Source: Agrobacterium genomosp. 13 str. CFBP 6927 (lineage in GTDB: Bacteria; Pseudomonadota; Alphaproteobacteria; Rhizobiales; Rhizobiaceae). Taken from it: a DNA stretch of 64,000 bases. Below the pieces are notes generated by a model. That model did no database searches, was not told where the DNA came from, and saw nothing but the letters and a program-made list of their open reading frames with translations. This document shows, one piece after another, positions 1 to 8,119 of the stretch. Position numbers and translations under genes: made by a program. The stretch covers positions 2,764,325 through 2,828,324 of the forward strand of contig LT009756.1 in assembly GCA_900012615.1 (NCBI GenBank), given 5' to 3'. Numbering within the stretch: the stretch's first letter is position 1; every line of letters begins with the position of its first letter.

Positions 1-505
1 CGGAACCGACCAGATCGCCATCATGGTAGCCGTCGAGCATTGGCCCGCCGGACAAGACGATGGCCGGAATATCGACAGTGCTTGCCGCCATCAATGCCGA
101 AGGCGTGGTCTTGTCGCAGCCCGTGGTCAAAACGACACCGTCGAGCGGATAACCGTAAAGCACTTCCACAAGGCTGAGATAAGCGAGATTGCGGTCAAGC
201 GCCGCCGTCGGGCGCTTGCAGTTTTCGAACATCGGATGGGTCGGAAACTCGATGGGAATGCCGCCCGCATCGCGGATACCGTCCCGCACCCGCTTGACCA
301 GTTCCACATGGACGCGGTTGCAGGGCGTCAGGTCGCTGCCGCTCTGGGCGATGCCGATGACCGGCTTGCCGGAACGCAACTCTTCCGGCGTCACGCCGTA
401 ATTCATGAAGCGCTCCAGATAGAGCGCCGTCATGTCGAGATGGTCGGGATTGTCGAACCAGTCCTGCGACCGCAGGCGGCGCATCGGTGTCTTCTCGTCG
501 CTCAT
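1..505 (-). CDS. IlvD/Edd-family sugar-acid dehydratase (5' part only)
   Basis: This is the N-terminal part (about 168 residues) of a [Fe-S] dehydratase of the IlvD/Edd family; the rest lies beyond the left edge. The family removes water from 2,3-dihydroxy acids, giving 2-keto-3-deoxy acids from sugar acids or 2-keto acids in branched-chain amino acid synthesis. Visible signatures are [11 protein letters not shown] and [10 protein letters not shown], each carrying a cysteine expected to bind the cluster. The N-terminus ([17 protein letters not shown]) resembles L-arabonate and D-xylonate dehydratases more than biosynthetic IlvD, from memory of those families. It begins 9 nt after the GarR-like gene, as third gene of a leftward operon. 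Together with the XylX-like gene at 5084 this suggests pentonate or similar sugar-acid breakdown. The substrate cannot be fixed from half a gene. Confidence 0.85.
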   Translation of the reverse strand, partial: MSDEKTPMRRLRSQDWFDNPDHLDMTALYLERFMNYGVTPEELRSGKPVIGIAQSGSDLTPCNRVHVELVKRVRDGIRDAGGIPIEFPTHPMFENCKRPTAALDRNLAYLSLVEVLYGYPLDGVVLTTGCDKTTPSALMAASTVDIPAIVLSGGPMLDGYHDGDLVGS

Positions 506-514
506 GAACCTGCC

Positions 515-1417
515 TCAGCCCTGTTCCCGGTTGTTCAGTTTTTCGAGGTAAAGCAGGATGCCGCTATGGTCGATATCGGCACCGCCGTCACCGACGAAGT
601 CATCGAATTCCCGCGTCACCTGCTGGGTAAGCGGCAGGTTGAGAGACAGATCCTTCGCCGTCGCAAGCACGCCGTTCAGATCCTTGAGCTGGAACTTGGA
701 GGGACCACCCGGCACGAAATTGCGCTTCACCATGCGGTCGCCATGCAGTTCCAGGATCCGGCTTTCGGCAAAACCGCCGCGTATGGCGTTGCGGAACCCT
801 TCACGCGATGCGCCGCCCGCTTCCACCAGCATCATCGCCTCGGCAACCGCGCCGATGGTGATGGCGACGATCTGCTGGTTGGCGAGCTTGCAGAGCTGGC
901 CCGCGCCAGAGGGACCGACATAGGTGAGGCGGCCCATCGGCGCGAAAACATCCGCAAGACCCGCGATCAGCGCCTCATCGCCACCCGCCATGATAGCAAG
1001 CGTACCTGCGGTCGCGCCCGGCACACCGCCGGAAACCGGCGCATCGACGTGATGAATGCCAAGCGCCTCAAGCCGGGAGGAATGTTCCCGCGCAATCGGC
1101 GGCGCAATCGAGCTGCTGTCGATAACGATCGCACCCTCTTTCAGCGCTTCGGCCACGCCGGCCGCAAACAGCACCTCGCCCACAGCCTTGCCGTCGCTCA
1201 GCATGGTGATGACGATATCGGCGCCCTTGGCGGCCTCCGCCGGCGATGCCGCGACGACCGCACCATCGGCAACCAGTGCCTCGGCCTTATCGACGCTGCG
1301 GTTCCAGACCGTGACCGAAAAGCCGGCGCCCAGCAGGCGCCGGGCCATCGGCCCGCCCATCAGGCCCGTGCCGATAAAGGCAACGGACCGCTTCTTCTCC
1401 TCCCCGTCGACACTCAT
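515..1417 (-). CDS. NAD(P)-dependent 3-hydroxyacid dehydrogenase (GarR/MmsB family)
   Basis: A 300-residue beta-hydroxyacid dehydrogenase, the usual size for 3-hydroxyisobutyrate dehydrogenase and tartronate semialdehyde reductase. The N-terminal Rossmann motif is GTGLMGGPMA (about residue 17). The substrate signature DAPVSGGVPGA lies near residue 120, and the catalytic lysine sits in GAGQLCKLANQQ near residue 175. The start overlaps the stop of the upstream DenD-like gene in an ATGA arrangement, so the two are probably translationally coupled. The neighbours suggest oxidation or reduction of a hydroxylated sugar-acid intermediate. LtnD-type threonate dehydrogenases belong to the same superfamily and cannot be excluded. 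The exact substrate is inference only. Confidence 0.85.
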   Translation of the reverse strand: MSVDGEEKKRSVAFIGTGLMGGPMARRLLGAGFSVTVWNRSVDKAEALVADGAVVAASPAEAAKGADIVITMLSDGKAVGEVLFAAGVAEALKEGAIVIDSSSIAPPIAREHSSRLEALGIHHVDAPVSGGVPGATAGTLAIMAGGDEALIAGLADVFAPMGRLTYVGPSGAGQLCKLANQQIVAITIGAVAEAMMLVEAGGASREGFRNAIRGGFAESRILELHGDRMVKRNFVPGGPSKFQLKDLNGVLATAKDLSLNLPLTQQVTREFDDFVGDGGADIDHSGILLYLEKLNNREQG

Positions 1418-2400
1418 TTCAGTGAACCTCCCAGTTCGTCCTCGATATGAACCTGAATGATCTCTTCGAACGAGCTTTCAGCCGTAAAGCCGAGTTCGCG
1501 GGCACGCTTGGCTTCGAAACCGGGGGCCCAGCCTTCGCACATGCGCATGATCATCTCGTTCGGCTCGCGGCGGATAAGGGCAACGGCCTTTTCACCAGCG
1601 ACCTTGCGCAGCGCCTCGATCTGTTCTCCGACGGTGGCGCTGAGGCCCGGCATCGACAGGTTGCGGCGCGGGCCGACCTTTTCGACGTCAATCGTTGCGC
1701 CATGGATCAGGAAGCCAACGGCGGAACGTGGCGAGGCGTGCCAGTGGCGAATGCTTTCCGGCACCGGCAGAACCGCTTCCTGGCCGACCAGCGGCTCGCG
1801 CAGGATATTGGAGAAGAAGCCGGAGGCAGCCGCATTCGGCTTGCCGGGACGAATGCAGATGGTCGGCAGACGAATGCCGATGCCGTCAAAGAAACCGCGA
1901 CGGCTGTAGTCGGACAGCAGCAATTCGCAGATCGCCTTCTGCGTACCATAGCTGGTCAGCGGCGTGGTGTGGAACTCGTCCGGAATCGGATAGGGAAGCG
2001 GCGCACCGAAGACGGCGATCGACGAGGTGAAGACCACGCGCGGCTTGTAACCATCCTTGCCATTGGCGATGCGGATGGCATCGAAGAGATAACGCGTACC
2101 GTCGAGATTGATGCGATAGCCCTTGTCAAAATCGAGCTCGGCTTCACCGGAGACGATGGCAGCGAGGTGAAAAATGGCATCGGGACGGGCTTCAACCAGC
2201 TTTTCGGCCTCGCCCGGCGCGGAGAGATCGGCGGCGCGCGCATCGACTGTACCGGAAAAACCGGCAGGCGCTTCGGGCTGGAACACGTCGATAAGCGTGA
2301 ACTTGTCGATCGGCTTGCCGCCGAGCGATCCATCCTTGACGAGACGCTGCGTCAGCTTGCGGCCAACCATGCCTGCGGCGCCGATGATTGCGATATGCAT
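1414..2400 (-). CDS. denD: NAD-dependent epimerase/dehydratase-family protein, D-erythronate dehydrogenase (DenD)-like
   Basis: A 328-residue extended short-chain dehydrogenase. The start at 2400 gives MHIAIIGAAGMVGRKL, placing the GxxGxxG NAD motif right at the N-terminus; an ATG further upstream would add a charged, unconserved leader. SYGTQKAICE supplies the YxxxK catalytic pair. Family members oxidise the C2 hydroxyl of D-erythronate (DenD) or act on related sugar acids. No DUF1537 kinase (OtnK) or OtnI/OtnC partner, normally found with DenD, is visible here, so the true substrate may differ. It is the first gene of the leftward operon and is preceded by a dyad likely bound by the GntR regulator at 4161. 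Confidence 0.75.
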   Translation of the reverse strand: MHIAIIGAAGMVGRKLTQRLVKDGSLGGKPIDKFTLIDVFQPEAPAGFSGTVDARAADLSAPGEAEKLVEARPDAIFHLAAIVSGEAELDFDKGYRINLDGTRYLFDAIRIANGKDGYKPRVVFTSSIAVFGAPLPYPIPDEFHTTPLTSYGTQKAICELLLSDYSRRGFFDGIGIRLPTICIRPGKPNAAASGFFSNILREPLVGQEAVLPVPESIRHWHASPRSAVGFLIHGATIDVEKVGPRRNLSMPGLSATVGEQIEALRKVAGEKAVALIRREPNEMIMRMCEGWAPGFEAKRARELGFTAESSFEEIIQVHIEDELGGSLK

Positions 2401-2477
2401 GTCTTCCTCCTCTTTGTCCCGGCCATTCTCCCGGGACCGAAAAAACATCATCGGCCAGTCGCCGATAAATTAGCTTG

Positions 2478-2498
2478 TAAGGTTGTCTGATAACCTTA
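2478..2498. promoter_or_regulatory. putative GntR (FadR-subfamily) operator between divergent catabolic genes
   Basis: A 21-bp dyad centred on 2488 with arms TAAGGTTGTC and GATAACCTTA, matching at 9 of 10 positions. Its core TTGTCTGATAA fits the TNGTCNNACNA-type sites bound by FadR-subfamily GntR repressors. It lies between the leftward denD operon and the rightward FAD dehydrogenase, so one bound dimer could control both. A related dyad occurs at 5016-5030. Binding by the protein at 4161 is inferred. Confidence 0.6.
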
Positions 2499-2598
2499 TA
2501 TGATCGGATTGAAAATAGTATTTTTTCACAAACCGGCAAAAGCAAGGGCGAAAGAGCCCTGTCCGGAAATTTAGGGCGGATTGGACGGAGAGGGTGGA

Positions 2599-4044
2599 AT
2601 GACGATCGTGAGCGAAACCGATATCGAGGAATTGCGGTTCTCGTTGAAGAACAGGCTCGGCGAGGCTTTGCTGCTGACATCGCAGGAAGACATGCTGCGC
2701 TATTGCCGCGACTGGCACGGCGATGTCACCAGTTCGGCCGTGGCCGTTATCCGCCCCCGTTCAACCAAGGAAGTCTCCGACACTGTTCGCGCCTGCGCGG
2801 AACTCGGCCTTGCCATCATCCCCCAGGGCGGCAACACCGGACTGGTGCTCGGTGGCATTCCAGATGCCCCCAAGCATCAGGTCGTATTGAGCCTCGAGCG
2901 CATGAACGCCATCCGCACCATCGATAGCGACGATTTTTCCGCCGTTGTGGAAGCCGGTTGCATTCTCTCGGAATTCAAGGATGCGGTTCAGGACAAAGGC
3001 ATGTTCTTCCCGCTGTCGCTCGGTGCACAGGGCAGCTGCCGCATCGGCGGCAACGTCTCCACCAATGCCGGCGGCATCAATGTCCTGCGCTACGGCATGA
3101 CCCGCGAACTGGTGCTGGGTCTGGAAGTGGTCCTGCCTGATGGCACCATCTGGAACGGGCTGTCGACACTGCGCAAGGATAATCGCGGCATCGATCTGAA
3201 GCAGCTCTTCATCGGCGCGGAAGGAACGCTCGGCATCATAACCGCCGTTGCCGTCAAGCTTTATCCCAATCCCGAACATGTCGAGACGGCGCTGCTCGGC
3301 CTCAATTCACTTGACGATGCCATCAAGCTTTACCGACGCGCCCGCCGCGAATGCTGCGATCTCATGTCCGCCTTCGAATTCATGCCGCCCGTCGCCTTCA
3401 CACTGGCGATCGAAGCCATACCCGACCTCAAGATGCCGATCGCCGGCGATTACCCTGCCTATGTGCTGATGGAAATTTCCGGCTCGGGTCTGGTCGATAC
3501 CGCCGACCTGATGGGACGCTTCCTCGAGGGTGTGATGGAAGACGGTCTGGTACTGGACGGCGTCATCGCCTCCTCACGGGCACAGGCGCAATCGCTCTGG
3601 CTTTTCCGTGAGGGCATGAACGAAGGCCAGGCGCTGCGCGGCAGCCATATGCGCACCGATATTTCGGTGCCGCTGTCCAAACTCGCGGCTTTCGTGGCCG
3701 AAGCGGAAGCGGAACTGGCGGAAAAGCTGCCGGAGTGCCTCGCGGTTTCCTACGGCCATGTTGGAGACGGCAACGTCCACCTCAACGTGCTGCCGCCCGA
3801 TGGTTCGACGCCGGAAGAGCGCGACGCCTTCATCTACAAGTCCAAGACACTGGTTAACGAGGTGCTCGACCGCTACGTCGGCAGCATCAGCGCCGAACAC
3901 GGCATCGGCCGTCTGAAGCGCTCCGATTTCGAAAGCCGGCTATCTGATGTGCAGCGCCGGATGATCACAGGGTTGAAAAACGCCTTCGACCCCGATTTGC
4001 GAATGAATCCAGGTTGCCAGATAAGCCTGCAACCGGATAGCTAA
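2599..4044 (+). CDS. FAD-binding 2-hydroxyacid dehydrogenase (GlcD/D-2-hydroxyglutarate dehydrogenase family)
   Basis: A 481-residue flavoprotein of the FAD_binding_4 / FAD-oxidase C-terminal family, typical length 460-490. The FAD-binding half shows IIPQGGNTGLVLGG (about residue 75) and the conserved run GSCRIGGNVSTNAGG (about 145). The C-terminal half has SYGHVGDGNVHLNV (about 390) and SAEHGIGRLK (about 435), the metal and active-site histidine motifs of D-lactate and D-2-hydroxyglutarate dehydrogenases. The start at 2599 follows GGAGAGGGTGGA, a good ribosome-binding site. It is divergent from denD across the putative operator and followed by the GntR gene. It probably oxidises an alpha-hydroxy acid and passes electrons to the respiratory chain. 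The substrate is unknown. Confidence 0.85.
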   Translation: MTIVSETDIEELRFSLKNRLGEALLLTSQEDMLRYCRDWHGDVTSSAVAVIRPRSTKEVSDTVRACAELGLAIIPQGGNTGLVLGGIPDAPKHQVVLSLERMNAIRTIDSDDFSAVVEAGCILSEFKDAVQDKGMFFPLSLGAQGSCRIGGNVSTNAGGINVLRYGMTRELVLGLEVVLPDGTIWNGLSTLRKDNRGIDLKQLFIGAEGTLGIITAVAVKLYPNPEHVETALLGLNSLDDAIKLYRRARRECCDLMSAFEFMPPVAFTLAIEAIPDLKMPIAGDYPAYVLMEISGSGLVDTADLMGRFLEGVMEDGLVLDGVIASSRAQAQSLWLFREGMNEGQALRGSHMRTDISVPLSKLAAFVAEAEAELAEKLPECLAVSYGHVGDGNVHLNVLPPDGSTPEERDAFIYKSKTLVNEVLDRYVGSISAEHGIGRLKRSDFESRLSDVQRRMITGLKNAFDPDLRMNPGCQISLQPDS

Positions 4045-4160
4045 TCAGGAAAAGGCAAAGGCGGCCAAGCTGCCGACTTTGAAAAACCTGCTGGCAGCGG
4101 AGGAGGAAGCCGCTGCCGCGGGAAAAACGAACCAATCGTTTCTGTGGAACGGGAGCAACC

Positions 4161-4877
4161 ATGACGCTGGAGTTCAATCAGATACATCGCAACGACCATC
4201 TTCCCGGCCGGATCGCCGCGGAGATCGCCCGCGAGATCAATGATTCGAAACTCGGGCCGGGCGACAGGCTGCCGACGGAACATGTTCTGGCGAAAACCTT
4301 CGGCGTCAGCCGCTCGGTCATCCGCGAGGCGATCGCGCAATTGCGCAATGAGGGTTTTGTCGAAACACGGCAGGGCGTGGGCGCATTCGTCACCGATCCC
4401 CGGCAGCGACTGTCCATCCGCATCGAGCGCTCCCGTCTTAACGACCCGGAAAATTTCCGCGATCTTTTCCAGCTTCGCATGCCGCTGGAAATCGAGGCGG
4501 CGGGTCTGGCAGCACTGCACCGCACGCCACAACAACTGACACGGCTCGCTGCGGCGCTGGAAAAGATGAAGACCGCCGACGACTGGGCGACAGAGGGCGT
4601 TGCGGCCGATCTCGACTTCCACCGCATTCTGGCGGAAGCGACGCAGAACGAATATTTCCTGATGTTCCTCGGCTTTATTGCGGAACGCATCAGCTCCGCC
4701 ATCAACATCGCTTTCTCCCGGGCTGTTTTTGGTGAAATTCTCGAGGTGACGATCGCCGAACATGTCGCCATCTACGAAGCTGTCGAAAGCGCCGATGCGA
4801 CTGCGGCCAAGAATGCCATGCGCAAGCACCTGATGGGTGCGGCAAGCCGGGTCAACCTCGAACTGGATATATTCTGA
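4161..4877 (+). CDS. GntR-family transcriptional regulator, FadR subfamily (FCD domain)
   Basis: A 238-residue regulator. Residues 12-80 form the GntR winged helix, with LPTEHVLAKTFGVSRSVIRE followed by GFVETRQGVGAFV. The remaining 150 residues are helical, as in the FCD ligand-binding domain, with metal-type positions DLDFHRILAEA (about 153) and a late HVAIYEAVE. FCD proteins usually respond to organic acids. It sits inside the catabolic locus between the FAD dehydrogenase and the FAH-type dehydratase. Two matching dyads flank the operons it would control (2478-2498 and 5016-5030). I infer a local repressor released by a sugar acid or its 2-keto-3-deoxy product. Confidence 0.88.
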   Translation: MTLEFNQIHRNDHLPGRIAAEIAREINDSKLGPGDRLPTEHVLAKTFGVSRSVIREAIAQLRNEGFVETRQGVGAFVTDPRQRLSIRIERSRLNDPENFRDLFQLRMPLEIEAAGLAALHRTPQQLTRLAAALEKMKTADDWATEGVAADLDFHRILAEATQNEYFLMFLGFIAERISSAINIAFSRAVFGEILEVTIAEHVAIYEAVESADATAAKNAMRKHLMGAASRVNLELDIF

Positions 4878-5015
4878 GGATAGAATAAAGGCCTCAACCG
4901 CAAAGCTATAGGACAGGTTTCACAGCTTTCCGGTAGTCCAGAGGCGAAACACGATAATTTTGTCCGCGACACCGCTAGACTCGTCAGAAAAGTCATACTA
5001 AGAAGAATGGGATTT

Positions 5016-5030
5016 GGTTGTCAGACATCC
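5016..5030. promoter_or_regulatory. second putative GntR operator, upstream of the FAH-type dehydratase
   Basis: The dyad GGTTGTCAGACATCC is centred on 5023 with arms GGTTGTC and GACATCC (6 of 7 matched). It shares GGTTGTC-W-GA with the site at 2478-2498. It lies 53 nt before the start of the FAH gene, in position to repress the unit that includes the TRAP transporter. Assignment rests on the shared motif only. Confidence 0.55.
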
Positions 5031-5083
5031 AGACAATAAGACCGCAGGAGGCGGATTGTCTGGAGACTGAAGGGGAGGACTAC

Positions 5084-6244
5084 ATGGCCGGTACAAGGTC
5101 CATCGACGCTGCCGCAATTTTGCCTGAAGATTTCGAGAACGCGCTGCTCGTTGGCCGCGTCTGGTCGAAAAGCGAAGGTGGCCCCTGCCCGGTCCTGCTC
5201 AAGGGCGGCGTCCTTTACGATCTCACCTCCGTCTCGCCCACCATGTCGGAGCTGCTGGAAAAGACGGATCTGGTTGAGCGGCTTGCCGACACCGGCACTT
5301 TTGTCGCCTTGGGCGCACTGGAAGCATTTCTGGACGGTTCCGCAGGCGAACTTCTTGCCCCCAATGATATTCAGGCCGTCAAGGCCGCAGGCGTCACCTT
5401 CGCCGACAGCATGCTGGAGCGTGTGATCGAAGAACAGGCCAAGGGTGACCCGCTTCGCGCGCAGGAAATCCGCGGGAGGCTGGCGCCGGTTCTCGGCGAC
5501 AATCTCAAGGGACTTGAAGCCGGCTCCGAAAAAGCGGCCGAAGTGAAGAAACTGCTTCAGGAAATGGGCCTCTGGTCGCAATATCTGGAAGTGGGCATTG
5601 GCCCGGATGCGGAAATTTTCTCCAAGGCGCAGGCCATGGCTTCCGTCGGCTGCGGCGCGCTGATCGGCGTTCACCCGAAATCGCAATGGAACAACCCGGA
5701 ACCGGAAGTGGTGCTGGCCATCGCTTCCGATGGCCGCATCGTCGGCGCGACACTTGGCAACGATGTCAATCTGCGCGATTTCGAAGGCCGTTCCGCCCTG
5801 CTCCTCAGCAAGGCGAAGGACAACAACGCTTCCTGCGCCATCGGTCCTTTCATCCGCCTGTTTGACGGCAACTTCACCATCGAAGACGTGAAGAAGTCGC
5901 AGATATCGCTTCTGGTCGAAGGCGAAGACGGCTTCACCATGACGGGCGTCAGCCCCATGGAAGCGATCAGCCGCACACCGGAAAACCTCGCTTCGCAGCT
6001 CTTGAACCGTAATCACCAATATCCTGACGGCGCCGTCTTTTTCCTTGGCACGATGTTCGCGCCGGTGAAGGATCGCCATGGCCCAGGCCTCGGCTTCACC
6101 CATTCAAAGGGTGACCGTGTCGAAATCTCCACGCCCAAGCTCGGTAAGCTGATCAACTGGGTCACCACGACCGACGAATGCCCGGAATGGACATTCGGTA
6201 CCGCGGCCCTGATGCGCAACCTGGCGAAACGAGGGCTGCTCTAG
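5084..6244 (+). CDS. FAH-family dehydratase, XylX/2-keto-3-deoxy-sugar-acid dehydratase-like
   Basis: A 386-residue protein of the fumarylacetoacetate hydrolase fold. The start at 5084 is chosen because AGGGGAGGAC precedes it; an in-frame upstream ATG at 5018 lies within the operator. The length and layout (N-terminal strand domain, helical insert, then the FAH core with GIGPDAEIFSKAQAMASV, HPKSQWNNPEPEV and LGNDVNLRDFEGR) match Caulobacter XylX and arabinonate-pathway dehydratases, which convert 2-keto-3-deoxy-pentonate to 2-oxoglutarate semialdehyde. WNNPEPEV and GNDVN hold the acidic residues that bind the divalent metal in this fold. With the IlvD/Edd dehydratase at the left edge it would form a two-dehydratase route. 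The pathway assignment is inference from family and context. Confidence 0.8.
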   Translation: MAGTRSIDAAAILPEDFENALLVGRVWSKSEGGPCPVLLKGGVLYDLTSVSPTMSELLEKTDLVERLADTGTFVALGALEAFLDGSAGELLAPNDIQAVKAAGVTFADSMLERVIEEQAKGDPLRAQEIRGRLAPVLGDNLKGLEAGSEKAAEVKKLLQEMGLWSQYLEVGIGPDAEIFSKAQAMASVGCGALIGVHPKSQWNNPEPEVVLAIASDGRIVGATLGNDVNLRDFEGRSALLLSKAKDNNASCAIGPFIRLFDGNFTIEDVKKSQISLLVEGEDGFTMTGVSPMEAISRTPENLASQLLNRNHQYPDGAVFFLGTMFAPVKDRHGPGLGFTHSKGDRVEISTPKLGKLINWVTTTDECPEWTFGTAALMRNLAKRGLL

Positions 6245-6265
6245 ATATTTCTTCGGGAGGGGAAA

Positions 6266-6796
6266 ATGCAAAAGACCATCAATCTCTTTTACCGGATTCT
6301 CGAAATCATTCTCGTCCTGCTGCTCGCCGGCATGTCGATCATGGTCTTCGTCAACGTCGTCATGCGTTATACGATGAACTCCGGCATCAACATCTCGGAA
6401 GAATTGTCGCGATATTTCTTCGTGTGGCTGACCTTCATCGGCGCCGTGCTGACCTTCCGCGAAAACAGCCATATGGGCATCGAAACGCTCGTGATGTTCC
6501 TGTCGCGCCGTGCCCGCGTCGTCTGCATGATCGTGTCGAACATCATCATTCTGGCCTGTTCCGCCATCTTCTTCTGGGGAACCTGGAAACAGTCCGGCAT
6601 CAATGCCAGCATGCATGCTCCCGTCACCAAGCTGTCGATGATCTGGGTCTATGGCATCGGCATGTTCACCGGCGGCCTGATGTTCATCATCGCACTGGAG
6701 CGCCTGTACCGTTATTTGACGGGCCGCGTGACAGAAGACGAAATCGCCCAGTTCGCGGGCGAGAATCTGACGATCGAACAGCTTTCGGAGCGCTGA
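6266..6796 (+). CDS. TRAP transporter small membrane subunit (DctQ family)
   Basis: A 176-residue inner-membrane protein with four hydrophobic segments, starting near residues 11, 49, 88 and 128, the fold of DctQ subunits. GGGAGGGG precedes the start. The characteristic NISEELSRYFFVWLTFIGA stretch is present. It pairs with the large subunit 4 nt downstream to take up substrate delivered by the periplasmic protein, driven by a sodium or proton gradient. Position after the FAH gene suggests import of the acid that the locus degrades. Confidence 0.9.
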   Translation: MQKTINLFYRILEIILVLLLAGMSIMVFVNVVMRYTMNSGINISEELSRYFFVWLTFIGAVLTFRENSHMGIETLVMFLSRRARVVCMIVSNIIILACSAIFFWGTWKQSGINASMHAPVTKLSMIWVYGIGMFTGGLMFIIALERLYRYLTGRVTEDEIAQFAGENLTIEQLSER

Positions 6797-6800
6797 TACC

Positions 6801-8078
6801 ATGACACTTCTCGTTTTTGTCGGCTCTCTGCTGGGAGCCATGGCTATTGGCGTTCCCGTCGCTTTCTCGCTGATGTTCTGCGGCGTCGTGCTCATGTGGT
6901 ACATGGGCATGTTCAACACCGCGATCATCGCCCAGAACATGATCTCGGGCGCGGACACCTTCACGCTGCTTGCCATCCCCTTCTTCATTCTGGCCGGCGA
7001 ACTGATGAATTCCGGTGGTCTTTCCCGCCGCATCATCGACTTTGCAATCGCACTCGTCGGTCACATCCGTGGCGGTCTCGGCATCGTGGCCATCGTGGCG
7101 GCCATCATCATGGCCAGCATCTCCGGTTCGGCCGCAGCCGATACCGCAGCCCTTGCCGCAATCCTCATCCCGATGATGGCGAAGGCCGGTTACAACATTC
7201 CGCGCTCCGGTGGCCTCATCGCCGCAGGCGGTATCATCGCCCCGGTTATTCCGCCGTCCATGGCCTTCATCGTTTTCGGTGTTGCCGCCAACGTCTCGAT
7301 CACCCAGCTTTTCCTTGCGGGTATCGTTCCCGGCATTCTCATGGGCATTTCGCTAATCGTCGCCTGGCTGATCGTGGTCCGCAAGGATAACGTCAAGCCG
7401 CTGCCGAAGACCTCCGCCAAGGAACGTCTGACCGCCACGGCCCGCGCCGGCTGGGCGCTCGGCATGCCTGTCATCATTCTCGGCGGCATCAAGGCAGGCA
7501 TCATGACGCCGACGGAAGCTGCCGTCGTTGCGGCTGTCTACGCGCTTTTCGTCGGTATGGTGATCTATCGCGAACTGAAACCGGCGGATCTGTTCCACGT
7601 GCTTCTGCGCGCCGCCAAGAGCACGTCCATCATCATGTTCCTGGTTTGCGCGGCGCTCGTCTCCGCATGGCTCATCACGGCAGCGAACATTCCGAACGAA
7701 GTCGCAGGCTATATCGAGCCGCTGATCGACCGCCCGATGCTTCTGATGGCCGCAATGATGGTACTGGTCTTCATTGTCGGAACGGCACTCGACCTGACGC
7801 CGACCATCCTGATCCTGACGCCTGTTCTGATGCCTATCGTCAAACAGGCGGGCATCGATCCGGTCTATTTCGGTGTTCTCTTCATCATCAACAACGCCAT
7901 CGGCCTGATTACGCCTCCGGTTGGCGTCGTACTGAACGTCGTCAGCGGTGTCGGCCGCATTCCGCTCGGCAAGGTCACGATCGGTGTCTGGCCGTTCCTC
8001 GTCGCCGAAACCATCGTCCTGGCGCTGCTGGTGATTTTCCCGGACATCGTCCTCGTACCGCTGCAGTATCTCCGTTAA
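6801..8078 (+). CDS. TRAP transporter large permease subunit (DctM family)
   Basis: A 425-residue polytopic protein of the usual DctM length. Conserved segments include LLAIPFFILAGELMNSGGLS (about 53), SGSAAADTAALAAILIPMM (about 108) and the helical hairpin signature IPPSMAFIVFGV (about 150). The start is 4 nt after the DctQ stop, implying coupling. Together with the DctQ-like and DctP-like genes it forms a complete tripartite transporter. TRAP systems carry organic and sugar acids; aldonates and uronates are plausible substrates given the neighbours, but the exact ligand cannot be read here. Confidence 0.93.
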   Translation: MTLLVFVGSLLGAMAIGVPVAFSLMFCGVVLMWYMGMFNTAIIAQNMISGADTFTLLAIPFFILAGELMNSGGLSRRIIDFAIALVGHIRGGLGIVAIVAAIIMASISGSAAADTAALAAILIPMMAKAGYNIPRSGGLIAAGGIIAPVIPPSMAFIVFGVAANVSITQLFLAGIVPGILMGISLIVAWLIVVRKDNVKPLPKTSAKERLTATARAGWALGMPVIILGGIKAGIMTPTEAAVVAAVYALFVGMVIYRELKPADLFHVLLRAAKSTSIIMFLVCAALVSAWLITAANIPNEVAGYIEPLIDRPMLLMAAMMVLVFIVGTALDLTPTILILTPVLMPIVKQAGIDPVYFGVLFIINNAIGLITPPVGVVLNVVSGVGRIPLGKVTIGVWPFLVAETIVLALLVIFPDIVLVPLQYLR

Positions 8079-8119
8079 TCCGCAACCTGTTTCTCGAACA
8101 TAATCCAAGGGAGGATATT

